From assembly GCF_039511225.1 (NCBI RefSeq), contig NZ_CP154261.1, forward strand, positions 5,518,001 to 5,582,000: 64,000 bases of DNA, given 5' to 3'. Below, piece after piece: positions 17,240 to 25,635 of the stretch (positions within the stretch are counted from its first letter, which is position 1; the number at the start of each line of letters is the position of its first letter). The notes below the pieces were generated by a model. That model saw only the letters and a program-made list of their open reading frames with translations, was not told where the DNA came from and searched no databases. Source of the DNA: Sphingobacterium multivorum. GTDB lineage: Bacteria; Bacteroidota; Bacteroidia; Sphingobacteriales; Sphingobacteriaceae. Made by a program: the position numbers and the translations under genes.

Positions 17240-17887
17240 ATGGAAAATAAAGATTTAAAAATAGGATTTGACAATATCATTAAGGGAAATAAAGAGTGGA
17301 TGGAGTTTGTAAAGAATGATGCTACAGGGCGGTTCCAACAGCTTTCTAAAGGTCAAAATCCAGAAATTCTTTGGATCGGTTGTGCCGATAGCCGAGTACC
17401 TGCAAATGAATTGACAGGTACAAAGCCTGGAGAGGTATTCGTTCATCGTAATATTGCCAACATGGTCATTCACTCCGATATGAGTATGCTTTCCGTCTTA
17501 GACTATGCGGTCAATGTTTTGAAAGTAAAACATGTCATTATCGCAGGTCACTATGGCTGTGGTGGTGTAGCAGCCTCTTTAAGCCGCAAGCAGTACGGTA
17601 TTATTGACAACTGGTTGGGTCATATCAAAGATGTATATCGCTTACACAGTGCAGAGATTGATGCGATCCAAGAGCATGATAAAAAAGTAGACCGTTTAAT
17701 CGAGCTCAATGTACAAGAGCAAGTTTTCAATCTGTGCGCGACGTCAATCATTCAAAATGCATGGAAAGAGCGTGATGATCTTGCCGTACACGGCATGATT
17801 ATCAATATCGGCACTGGAGAATTGATCGATCAACACTGTACGTTTACCAATAATGACGAGCTAGGTGAAGTCTTCGCTTATAAATAG
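17240..17887 (+). CDS. Beta-class carbonic anhydrase
   Basis: 215 residues. The zinc ligands are C48 (in GCADSRVP), H104 and C107 (in GHYGCGG), and the D50/R52 dyad of the active site is intact. The conserved VHRNIANMV segment is present. It interconverts CO2 and bicarbonate in the cytoplasm, supplying bicarbonate to carboxylases. It follows the SulP gene, so the two probably cooperate in inorganic-carbon supply. A strong terminator directly follows. Confidence 0.96.
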   Translation: MENKDLKIGFDNIIKGNKEWMEFVKNDATGRFQQLSKGQNPEILWIGCADSRVPANELTGTKPGEVFVHRNIANMVIHSDMSMLSVLDYAVNVLKVKHVIIAGHYGCGGVAASLSRKQYGIIDNWLGHIKDVYRLHSAEIDAIQEHDKKVDRLIELNVQEQVFNLCATSIIQNAWKERDDLAVHGMIINIGTGELIDQHCTFTNNDELGEVFAYK

Positions 17888-17906
17888 CGTAGTAATAAAA
17901 ATCGGT

Positions 17907-17936
17907 AAAAAGGGACGAAATTTCGTCCCTTTTTTA
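17907..17936 (+). terminator. Intrinsic terminator after carbonic anhydrase
   Basis: Palindrome AGGGACGAAA / TTTCGTCCCT preceded by A-run and followed by six T residues. Confidence 0.9.
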
Positions 17937-18053
17937 TTGCGGGTCCAAACCTTATTACGTCTTCCCATTCTTACCGATACAGCCAGCACATTCAATCACT
18001 CATACTAAGGCGAATATCTACGATCTCCTAGCTAATATCTCGCTACGAATAAT

Positions 18054-18061
18054 TAACTTTG
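18054..18061 (+). promoter_or_regulatory. -7 box immediately before glnS
   Basis: TAACTTTG, a perfect TAnnTTTG, is separated from the ATG by only 4 nt (TATT). A transcript from it would start at or next to the start codon. No clear -33 TTTG is visible. Confidence 0.5.
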
Positions 18062-18065
18062 TATT

Positions 18066-19736
18066 ATGAGTGAAGAAAAATCATTAAATTTTATCGAGGA
18101 AATTGTCGAAGAGGATCTTCGAACAGGAAAGCATGGCGGACGTGTATTGACACGTTTTCCTCCTGAGCCAAATGGTTACCTCCACATTGGTCACGCCAAA
18201 TCCATCTGCTTGAATTTTGGATTAGCACAGCAGTATAATGGCAAGACTAATCTACGTTTTGATGACACTAACCCTGTCACTGAGGATACCGAGTATGTTG
18301 AAAGCATCAAGAAAGATATTCAATGGCTTGGATTCCAGTGGGCAGAGGAATTATATACTTCAGATTATTTTGAGACACTATATCGTTATGCCGTTGAGCT
18401 AATAAAAAAAGGTCTAGCTTATGTGGACGACAGCACTGCTGAAGAAATTGCAGCAGCAAAAGGTACCCCAACAGAACCCGGTGTTCCGACACCATATCGC
18501 GACAGGTCTATTGAAGAAAATTTGACCTTATTCGCAGATATGCGCGCCGGTAAATACCAAGATGGCGAAAAAGTACTCCGGGCAAAGATTGATTTGGCTA
18601 GCCCAAATATGCACTTGCGCGACCCTTTGTTATACCGCATCAAGCACGCTCACCACCACAGAACGGGGAATCAATGGTGTATCTATCCGATGTATGATTT
18701 TGCACATGGCCAATCAGACTCCATTGAGAAAATTACACACTCCATCTGTACATTGGAATTTATTCCACATCGTCCACTTTATGATTGGTGTATAGATAAA
18801 TTGGAGATTTTCCCCTCTAAACAATACGAATTTGCACGTTTGAATATGACCTATACTGTCATGAGTAAACGTAAATTACTGCAACTGGTCAATGATAAGT
18901 TTGTTGAAAGCTGGGACGACCCACGCATGCCTACGATCTCAGGATTGCGCAGAAGGGGGTATACACCGGCGAGTATCCGCAACTTCTGTGAAAAAATCGG
19001 TGTTCAAAAACGTGAAAACATGATCGATGTCAGTCTTTTGGAATTCTGTATCCGTGAGGATCTCAACAAAACGGCATGGCGCAGAATGGCTGTCCTTGAT
19101 CCAATCAAATTGGTGATTACAAACTATCCTGATGGTCAGGTAGAGGATCTTATTGGTGAGAATAACCCTGAAGTTGAAGGCGGTGAAGGTTCACGCTCCA
19201 TTCCATTTTCAAAAGAGCTCTGGATAGAGCGCGATGATTTTATGGAAGATGCACCAAAAAAATTCTTCCGCTTGGGCCCTGGGCTTTCCGTACGTTTGAA
19301 ACATGCTTACATCGTTACCTGTCATGATTTTGTGAAAGATGAAAACGGAAACGTGACGGAAGTTCATTGTACCTATGTTCCAAACTCAAAATCAGGAGAA
19401 GATACTTCAGGATTAAAAGTTAAAGGAACAATCCATTGGATCTCGGTTCCACATGCGAAAGAAGCCGAAGTAAGGTTGTACGACAGATTGTTCAATGATG
19501 AAAATCCTGCCGCTGCAGAAGATTTTAAAGCATCGATCAACCCTGAAAGTTTACATATTATCCAACGTGCTTACATTGAACCGGATCTGGCTAACGCTAC
19601 GCCTGGAAAGGGATATCAATTTATACGATTGGGTTATTTTACATTAGACACACAGTCAACGCCAGACCATCTAGTCTTTAACCGTACGGTTACATTAAAA
19701 GACTCCTGGGGTAAGGAAGTGAAGAAAAACGCGTAA
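18066..19736 (+). CDS. glnS: Glutamine--tRNA ligase
   Basis: 556 residues, class I synthetase. The HIGH motif is in FPPEPNGYLHIGHAKS (HIGH at 40-43) and the KMSKS loop is VMSKRK near residue 266. The catalytic domain is followed by two beta-barrel anticodon-binding domains; DTQSTPDHLVFNRTVTLKDS closes the protein as in E. coli GlnRS. It charges tRNA-Gln directly with glutamine. A discriminating glutamyl synthetase (gltX) lies in the same window. The gene is monocistronic, bounded by a near-adjacent promoter box and a long terminator hairpin. Confidence 0.98.
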   Translation: MSEEKSLNFIEEIVEEDLRTGKHGGRVLTRFPPEPNGYLHIGHAKSICLNFGLAQQYNGKTNLRFDDTNPVTEDTEYVESIKKDIQWLGFQWAEELYTSDYFETLYRYAVELIKKGLAYVDDSTAEEIAAAKGTPTEPGVPTPYRDRSIEENLTLFADMRAGKYQDGEKVLRAKIDLASPNMHLRDPLLYRIKHAHHHRTGNQWCIYPMYDFAHGQSDSIEKITHSICTLEFIPHRPLYDWCIDKLEIFPSKQYEFARLNMTYTVMSKRKLLQLVNDKFVESWDDPRMPTISGLRRRGYTPASIRNFCEKIGVQKRENMIDVSLLEFCIREDLNKTAWRRMAVLDPIKLVITNYPDGQVEDLIGENNPEVEGGEGSRSIPFSKELWIERDDFMEDAPKKFFRLGPGLSVRLKHAYIVTCHDFVKDENGNVTEVHCTYVPNSKSGEDTSGLKVKGTIHWISVPHAKEAEVRLYDRLFNDENPAAAEDFKASINPESLHIIQRAYIEPDLANATPGKGYQFIRLGYFTLDTQSTPDHLVFNRTVTLKDSWGKEVKKNA

Positions 19737-20192
19737 AACCGTAACTTCTAAAATAGAACAGGTCGGAATAAATCCGACCTGTTCTATTTTAGAAGCATTC
19801 CTATTCCATTCAATATGCATTGACATGCCGGATTTGTATCCCCATTAACCCTGCTAAACGAGACTCCAGTCCCCCACTTGCCCCCAACTCTCCTAGCAGT
19901 TATTCTGGTGCACAATCCGCAGTTGCGCGAATGACATACTTTCATAACGTTTGCTCGTCCTCAGGCGAGACAAATGCGTGTAATAGGCCTATTATCCCAA
20001 TGTGGCTTGAAAAACTATTACAGCGGATTTACACCTACCCATACTTTCCTATTTTTTACAACAGTAATTTATAAAGGTACATCATCTGCAATAGGAAAAA
20101 CATCGTATCATTCATTTTTCAACCTGATTATCGTCACTCTTTTGCCCTGATTTTAGCAATAGTTTTACAGCAAACAAAATACCCTTAATGAT
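19737..20192. other. Non-coding region between glnS and ompW
   Basis: Holds the glnS terminator and, from about 19810 to 20010, a stretch richer in G+C that may contain a decayed minus-strand frame interrupted by two stops. I see no intact gene. Confidence 0.5.
19745..19795 (+). terminator. Long hairpin terminator after glnS
   Basis: Two perfect 23-bp arms (19745-19767 and 19773-19795) with a 5-nt loop ATAAA. The right arm includes TTTT but no long T-run follows; the exceptional stem length still makes termination or 3'-end protection likely. Confidence 0.75.
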
Positions 20193-20858
20193 ATGAAAAA
20201 GCTACTTTTAATTGCACTAACACTTACCCTAGGCGCACTAAGTTTACAGGCACAAACAATCCCTAATCAACGCTGGCAAATGAGACTCAGAGGTGTGACA
20301 GTCATGCCAAACGAATCGGCCAATATTAATACCATAGGCGGAGACGTCGACATCAATACGAAATTTATCCCTGAACTTGACTTCACCTATTTCTTCACAA
20401 AAAACATTGCGGCGGAATTGATCCTTGGGACTACAAAACATAAAGTTAATACAACAGGTTCGAATTTAACTGCCATTGGTGGCAGTCCATCCAGCAATGT
20501 CGATCTTGGGAGTGTATGGCTCCTCCCTCCCACACTGACAGCGCAATATCACTTCCTCCCCGACGGTGCCATTAAACCCTATGTAGGAGCGGGAATAAAT
20601 TACACCATATTCTATAGCGTCAATGCGGGGCAAACGGTTAAAAATGTAAAATATGATAATGCTTTCGGCTTTGCGACTCAACTGGGAATTGATTTTAAGC
20701 TATCTGAAAAATATTTCGTGAATTTAGATGCTAAGTATATTCTTTTAAAGACCGATGTCAATGTGGATGCATCCAACCTCGCCCCCAACCTATCCATACC
20801 GGCAAAAGTTGACATAAACCCCTTCCTGCTTGGCTTTGGAGTCGGTATGAAATTTTAA
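20193..20858 (+). CDS. ompW: OmpW family outer-membrane protein
   Basis: 221 residues with a signal peptide (1-20, ending LSLQA). Family landmarks include RLRGVTVMPNES, the LDFTYFFTKNIAAELILG strand pair, the LLPPTLTAQYHFLPDG segment with KPYVGAGINYTIF, and a C-terminal strand ending in Phe (GFGVGMKF), the outer-membrane insertion signal. OmpW forms an 8-stranded barrel with a narrow hydrophobic channel. Physiological substrate is not established. Single gene, with its own hairpin terminator. Confidence 0.93.
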   Translation: MKKLLLIALTLTLGALSLQAQTIPNQRWQMRLRGVTVMPNESANINTIGGDVDINTKFIPELDFTYFFTKNIAAELILGTTKHKVNTTGSNLTAIGGSPSSNVDLGSVWLLPPTLTAQYHFLPDGAIKPYVGAGINYTIFYSVNAGQTVKNVKYDNAFGFATQLGIDFKLSEKYFVNLDAKYILLKTDVNVDASNLAPNLSIPAKVDINPFLLGFGVGMKF

Positions 20859-20890
20859 TAACTCGGCTCATTCCCTATCCTATATGTATC

Positions 20891-20922
20891 GAGGCCTCTT
20901 CCAATATTTTAGAAGAGGCCTC
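20891..20922 (+). terminator. Hairpin after ompW
   Basis: GAGGCCTCTT / AAGAGGCCTC, perfect 10-bp stem with a 12-nt loop. Only a short T-rich stretch follows. Confidence 0.65.
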
Positions 20923-21002
20923 ATCTGGTTTCTTATCTCAAATACGTTAATCCAATGCTCCATTAGGCGTGCCTGGTAATTTGGTTCAGTTCATCATCAA
21001 AA

Positions 21003-24000
21003 TTATTCTACGCCGTACCAATTTTGATATTGCTGTCTCAACTGCTCAACACGTGCCAATCGTTTGGTATCCTTTGCTTCCAATAAAATAGCCTTATACC
21101 GGTCTACAGAGTCCAAGCCGGTCTGAATATCATTCCACTCAAAGCTCAGGTTTTTCTTATCCATTACCAATTGATGGAGGTATTCCATATTTTCAGCGAC
21201 ATAATCAAGGTTCCGGTCCATCATCCTGTTGGCCAGCTGAGGTTGCCCCGAGCGATACAGACTATCGATAATATCGGCATAATTGATGGCGTCCGACATC
21301 GCATATACGCGATCGGGCAATTGATCGTATGCTTTTTTTGCCACCTCCCCAGCTTGTTTGACCTGGCCATTGGCTAAAAGCATTCGGGCAGCTTTTCCAA
21401 ATATATCACGGGCGTACATGCTTGCAAAGCGGAACGAATCTGTATCCAAGTATTGTGCATTTTTAACATTACCCCAATGATACGTATGCATAATATTGCT
21501 ATATAACGCCTCCATATTAACTAGCCCACCCTGCTCACTTCGTTTTCCTGTCGATCGATCTGTAGCAGTGACAGGCATCAATCGAGAAGTAAAGCCCTCA
21601 TTGACCAGGTATTTATCCAGTCCCAACTTAATATCACTTGGCAGCATATTCGAAAAATATATCGGTCTGTCCCAATGATTATTTTCAAGCACGGATAACA
21701 GGGTTAAATCCGACCTGGTCAGATGATCATTCGGAATTTCCCATTCCATTGCAGAAACTATAGCTCCCTGAAAATACGCCGGAACCGCATTTTTCTTAAC
21801 CACCTCGTCTTTATCAATGCGCAATTGGACTTTCTTGGAAGGGAAATAGTTTTCCATATCACCGGAATTCAGCTGAACTTTATACTCCGGATCATCCGAT
21901 GTGACAAACTGCAATAACTGCTGTATATCTACCGCATTGTCAAGTTGTCTATCTACGAAAGGGATATAATCACGAACGCCTTTTTTCGTCTTTTCAGCGG
22001 GAATCGTCACGGGGAGCCCTGCCGCTTGATACGTGGGTTGTTTGGCCTGTTGCATATACCAATCGCCTGTGAGATAGCTTAACACGACAACCCGAACATC
22101 CGGACGTACGCCCTCTACTTCTTGCAAATACCATACAGGAAATGTATCATGATCGCCATAGGTAAATAGAATAGCATTTGGAGCACAGGATTCCAAATAA
22201 TTGCGTGCCATATCCCTTGCCAACGATTTCTCGGACCGATTATGATCATCCCAGTTTTGATGAGCCAAAATAATAGGGCCTCCCAACAGCGCAAAAGAAA
22301 TACCTGTCGCTAAAGCATAACGTGTTTGTACAAAACGGTTGAAAAACCGAACAAATGCTATTACTCCCAGCCCAATCCAGATCGCAAAAGCATAGAAAGA
22401 CCCCACGTAAGCATAATCTCGTTCCCGGGGTTGCATAGGAGTTTGGTTGAGATAAACTACGATCGCTACCCCCGTAAACACAAACAGCAAGGTCAGTACC
22501 AAGGTATAAGGTTTATTGTTTCGGTACAACCAGATCGCACCAGCTATTCCGAGTAGCAATGGAAGAAAAAAATAAGTGTTCCGGCTCGGGTCATGCTCCT
22601 GCGATCGAGATATTTTATCTTGCCCCCCTAAACGCCAATTATCCAATGGTCTGATCCCCGACAACCAGTTGCCGTCACTATAGGTCCCATACCCTTGCCT
22701 GTCATTCTGTCTACCCACAAAATTCCATAAGAAATATCGGGTATACATATCTCCCAGTTGAAAATTAAAAAAGAACTTAAAATTATCGGAAAACGTTGGC
22801 TGTTGCCCTTCTTTCAAATTGAGGTAACTTCTGTAATAAGCTTGATGGCTTCCATCTTGGCTATAGATACGCGGGAAAAAGGTTTCCTTATCAAATTGAT
22901 ATTTGTCTACCTGTGTGAAGGGAACATACTCCGACTTATCTTTCCGATAGCTCGTCTTACTATCGACGCCAACCACTTGCGAGTCATAATAAGGTCCTTT
23001 GAGTAACGGTTCCCGTATATATTGTTCACGGCTCAAATATCCTAAAAAAGAAAATACATTATCCGGCGCATTATTGTTCAAGGATGGATTTGCTTTCCCA
23101 CGGATCATGACCATGGTGTAGGAACTGTATCCAAATAAAACAAAACAAAGAACCAGCAAGGCTGTATTGAGTGTATATTTCTGCTTTTTATAGGAATAAT
23201 ATAGACCGTAAATTATCAATCCCCCCAATAATAGGCACGAGAAAAAAATTCCGGTACCAAATCCCATTCCCAATGAGTTCACAAATACGAGATCCACTTT
23301 AGCCGCTAGACCGACTAACCATTGAATAATTCCCCACAAAACGGCCCCCAAGATCAGCACTCCGACGAGGAAAGCTTTTATTGTCCCTTTCGCACTAACC
23401 TGTCGCGCTCTTCGGAAATAAACAAGCATCGCGATAGCCGGGATTGCTAAAAGATTTAATAGATGCACTCCGATCGAAAGCCCCATAACAAAAGCAATAA
23501 AAACCAGCCAACGATCGCTACCGTCTTCATCTGCACGGACTTCCCACTTTAAAATTGCCCAAAATACAACTGCTGTACATAACGAAGACATTGCATAAAC
23601 TTCAGATTCAACTGCCGAATACCAAAATGAATCGCTGAAACTAAATGCCATTGCACCGACAACTCCTGCGCCGAAGATCTGCAGGTAGGTTGACAAAGAA
23701 GCTTGTTTGTCTTTGTTGAGTAGCTTTTTAGCAATGGCGGTTATTGTCCAAAATAAAAAGGTAACAGTAATTCCACTGCAAACTGCAGAACCTATATTCA
23801 TCCAATAGGCGATCTGCCCCTTATTCCCTAAAGCGAGATTAGAAAATATATTCTGAATAAGAAGAAACAATGGTGCTCCCGGTTGATGTGCCACCTCCAA
23901 TTTATAGGCACAGGCTATAAATTCACCGCAATCCCACCAGCTTACCGTCTTTTCAACTGTAGCGATATATACACAGGTGGCAATTAGTCCGCAAGCAAAA

Positions 24001-24032
24001 CCGAGTAGAGAATTTAATCTATTGTACGTCAT
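21003..24032 (-). CDS. DUF2723 membrane protein, putative protein O-glycosyltransferase
   Basis: 1009 residues. About ten membrane segments fill the first 600 residues; the N-terminus has the family phrase VSWWDCGEFIACAYKLEVAHQPGAP, with the acidic DCGE at the start of the first periplasmic loop as in GT-C transferases. The soluble C-terminal part includes ILFTYGDHDTFPVWYLQEVE and helical repeat-like stretches. The human homologue TMEM260 shares this domain and is an O-mannosyltransferase, so a lipid-linked-sugar protein glycosyltransferase is plausible, but the bacterial function is inferred. Monocistronic. Confidence 0.85.
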   Translation of the reverse strand: MTYNRLNSLLGFACGLIATCVYIATVEKTVSWWDCGEFIACAYKLEVAHQPGAPLFLLIQNIFSNLALGNKGQIAYWMNIGSAVCSGITVTFLFWTITAIAKKLLNKDKQASLSTYLQIFGAGVVGAMAFSFSDSFWYSAVESEVYAMSSLCTAVVFWAILKWEVRADEDGSDRWLVFIAFVMGLSIGVHLLNLLAIPAIAMLVYFRRARQVSAKGTIKAFLVGVLILGAVLWGIIQWLVGLAAKVDLVFVNSLGMGFGTGIFFSCLLLGGLIIYGLYYSYKKQKYTLNTALLVLCFVLFGYSSYTMVMIRGKANPSLNNNAPDNVFSFLGYLSREQYIREPLLKGPYYDSQVVGVDSKTSYRKDKSEYVPFTQVDKYQFDKETFFPRIYSQDGSHQAYYRSYLNLKEGQQPTFSDNFKFFFNFQLGDMYTRYFLWNFVGRQNDRQGYGTYSDGNWLSGIRPLDNWRLGGQDKISRSQEHDPSRNTYFFLPLLLGIAGAIWLYRNNKPYTLVLTLLFVFTGVAIVVYLNQTPMQPRERDYAYVGSFYAFAIWIGLGVIAFVRFFNRFVQTRYALATGISFALLGGPIILAHQNWDDHNRSEKSLARDMARNYLESCAPNAILFTYGDHDTFPVWYLQEVEGVRPDVRVVVLSYLTGDWYMQQAKQPTYQAAGLPVTIPAEKTKKGVRDYIPFVDRQLDNAVDIQQLLQFVTSDDPEYKVQLNSGDMENYFPSKKVQLRIDKDEVVKKNAVPAYFQGAIVSAMEWEIPNDHLTRSDLTLLSVLENNHWDRPIYFSNMLPSDIKLGLDKYLVNEGFTSRLMPVTATDRSTGKRSEQGGLVNMEALYSNIMHTYHWGNVKNAQYLDTDSFRFASMYARDIFGKAARMLLANGQVKQAGEVAKKAYDQLPDRVYAMSDAINYADIIDSLYRSGQPQLANRMMDRNLDYVAENMEYLHQLVMDKKNLSFEWNDIQTGLDSVDRYKAILLEAKDTKRLARVEQLRQQYQNWYGVE

Positions 24033-24232
24033 AAGGTCAATTGGTCTATTGTTAAAATCCTTTTTAGCACTTTAAGTTAAAAAGTTATCCTGACTCCGAC
24101 ACACGAATTAACACTATTTAACACCAGTACCTGACTATAAACAGGCTATTCAACACTGAATATAGAGATCGACCTAAACCACGCTGCCAAAACTTTCTAC
24201 CTATTTCAGGCTTTCACAATGAATATTATCAT

Positions 24233-24263
24233 AAAAAAAGGGAGCTTATCTGCTCCCTTTTTT
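24233..24263 (-). terminator. Intrinsic terminator after metF
   Basis: GGGAGC / GCTCCC stem flanked by A and T runs of seven; positioned 14 bp after the metF stop. Confidence 0.9.
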
Positions 24264-24276
24264 ATCATTTTATGAG

Positions 24277-25233
24277 TTAGGCTAGTTTTTCAACAATCTT
24301 CTTTGTTGGACCAGGATTACTCATCGTATAAAAATGTAATACCGGAGCGCCAAATTTAATCAGCTCCTGACACTGTTGTACCAACCACTCTTCACCTACC
24401 TGTCTGACGTCGGCATTCGTTTTACATGCCGCGACAGCGTCACTCAGTTCCTCTGGAATATCTAAATGAAAAATTCTTGGCAAGGTCACCAATTGCTTTT
24501 TTGTTGTCAGTGGTTTTAATCCCGGAATAATAGGCACATGGATTCCATTGTCCCTACATTTTGTTACAAATTCCTTGTATTTTTCAACATTAAAGAACAT
24601 CTGAGTCACAATAAACTCTGCTCCCATATCGACTTTTTGTTTCAGATATTTAAAATCAGTATTGAAATTTGGAGATTCAAAATGCTTTTCGGGATACCCG
24701 GCTACTCCGATGCAAAAATCAGTCTTTTCCGACGTGATAATGTCTTCATGCAGATACTTTCCTTTATTCATATCGGTTACCTGTTCCAATAGGTCTGTTG
24801 CAAAAGCATGTCCACCATCGGTTGGTATAAAATCGGCATCGCCCTTACGTGCATCACCCCGCAACACCAAAACGTTATCTATCCCCAGGAAGTTCAAATC
24901 GATCAATGCATTTTCAGTTTCCTCTTTTGTAAAACCCCCACATATCAAATGTGGCACCGCATCCACTTTATATTTATTCATGATTGCAGCACATATCGCC
25001 ACTGTCCCAGGACGTTTACGATAGGAAACACGTTCCAGCAATCCACTCGCATGCTCTTTATAGATATAATCTTCCCGATGGTAGGTGACGTCGATAAAAG
25101 GAGGTTTAAACTCCATCAGTTCATCCATGGTTTTAAAAATACTTTGGATGCCCTGCCCTTTCGCCGGTGGCAATAGCTCAAAAGAAAACAATGTTTTTCC
25201 TTTGGCATTCTGGATATGATCGATAATCTTCAT
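24277..25233 (-). CDS. metF: 5,10-methylenetetrahydrofolate reductase
   Basis: 318 residues, the size of bacterial MTHFR. The TIM barrel begins with KTLFSFELLPPAKG, whose Glu is the catalytic acid, and has PPFIDVTYH, the folate and FAD loop VLVLRGDARKGDADF, and the C-terminal PGLKPLTTKKQL and LHFYTMSNP. It reduces methylene-THF to methyl-THF, the methyl donor for methionine synthesis. It is preceded by a SAM-I riboswitch, so expression should fall when S-adenosylmethionine is abundant. No metH is adjacent. Confidence 0.97.
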   Translation of the reverse strand: MKIIDHIQNAKGKTLFSFELLPPAKGQGIQSIFKTMDELMEFKPPFIDVTYHREDYIYKEHASGLLERVSYRKRPGTVAICAAIMNKYKVDAVPHLICGGFTKEETENALIDLNFLGIDNVLVLRGDARKGDADFIPTDGGHAFATDLLEQVTDMNKGKYLHEDIITSEKTDFCIGVAGYPEKHFESPNFNTDFKYLKQKVDMGAEFIVTQMFFNVEKYKEFVTKCRDNGIHVPIIPGLKPLTTKKQLVTLPRIFHLDIPEELSDAVAACKTNADVRQVGEEWLVQQCQELIKFGAPVLHFYTMSNPGPTKKIVEKLA

Positions 25234-25635
25234 TAAAAAACTGTTTTTAGTTTGGTTGGCTTACATCGAAACGCACACGTCGAGGAATCGTTTATCTACA
25301 TGTAACTTATCTTTCCCACATGGAGTAGGGTAGAATTTAGCACCTTGAACAATACAGGTTGCTAAGGCTTCAACGGGTCTAGTCCCTCGGCCTTTCTCTA
25401 TAAGCGTTGCTAATATCGTTTTAAAAAATCAAAAGACAAAAATTATTTTTCGAAAAGGCAAAAATAGCAGCAAAAAGACTTCAATAAACGATGTTTCAAC
25501 GTCACTTTAGCTTTGTGTCCATGCTACGACAGGATTCTTCGCCCTACCAAGAGCAAAAGATCTAGAAAAACCAGTAGAATTAACGATCGAGGATCATAGA
25601 CAGCGAAGAGATTGACTATGCCACAAGAACATTGG
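25234..25635. other. Leader region of metF and spacer to the next gene
   Basis: Holds the SAM-I riboswitch (25304-25406). Between it and the ATG a possible hairpin (TTACAT with ATGTAA, extended by AACG with CGTT) may be the expression platform. The remainder, 25410-25635, shows no supported gene. Confidence 0.6.
25304..25406 (-). ncRNA. SAM-I (S-box) riboswitch upstream of metF
   Basis: Reading the minus strand, the P1 helix is CTTAT at the 5' end paired with ATAAG at the 3' end. Between them, in order, come the S-box landmarks GAGGGAC, ACCCGTTGAAGCC, GCAACC and GGTGCTAAATTC, which form the kink-turn, pseudoknot and SAM-binding core, then a P4-like stem GTAGGG/CCCACA region. The location 70 nt before a methionine-pathway gene fits. 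In known S-box RNAs SAM binding turns the gene off. There is no T-tract behind the aptamer, so control is probably at translation rather than by termination. Confidence 0.93.

Noticed and set aside
19820..20074. 84-codon plus-strand frame after glnS
   Set aside because: Composition unlike any protein (Pro/Ser/Cys mix), no promoter; the reverse strand looks more like a relic.
24662..25176. Plus-strand frames of over 110 codons opposite metF
   Set aside because: Antisense shadows of a clearly recognised gene.
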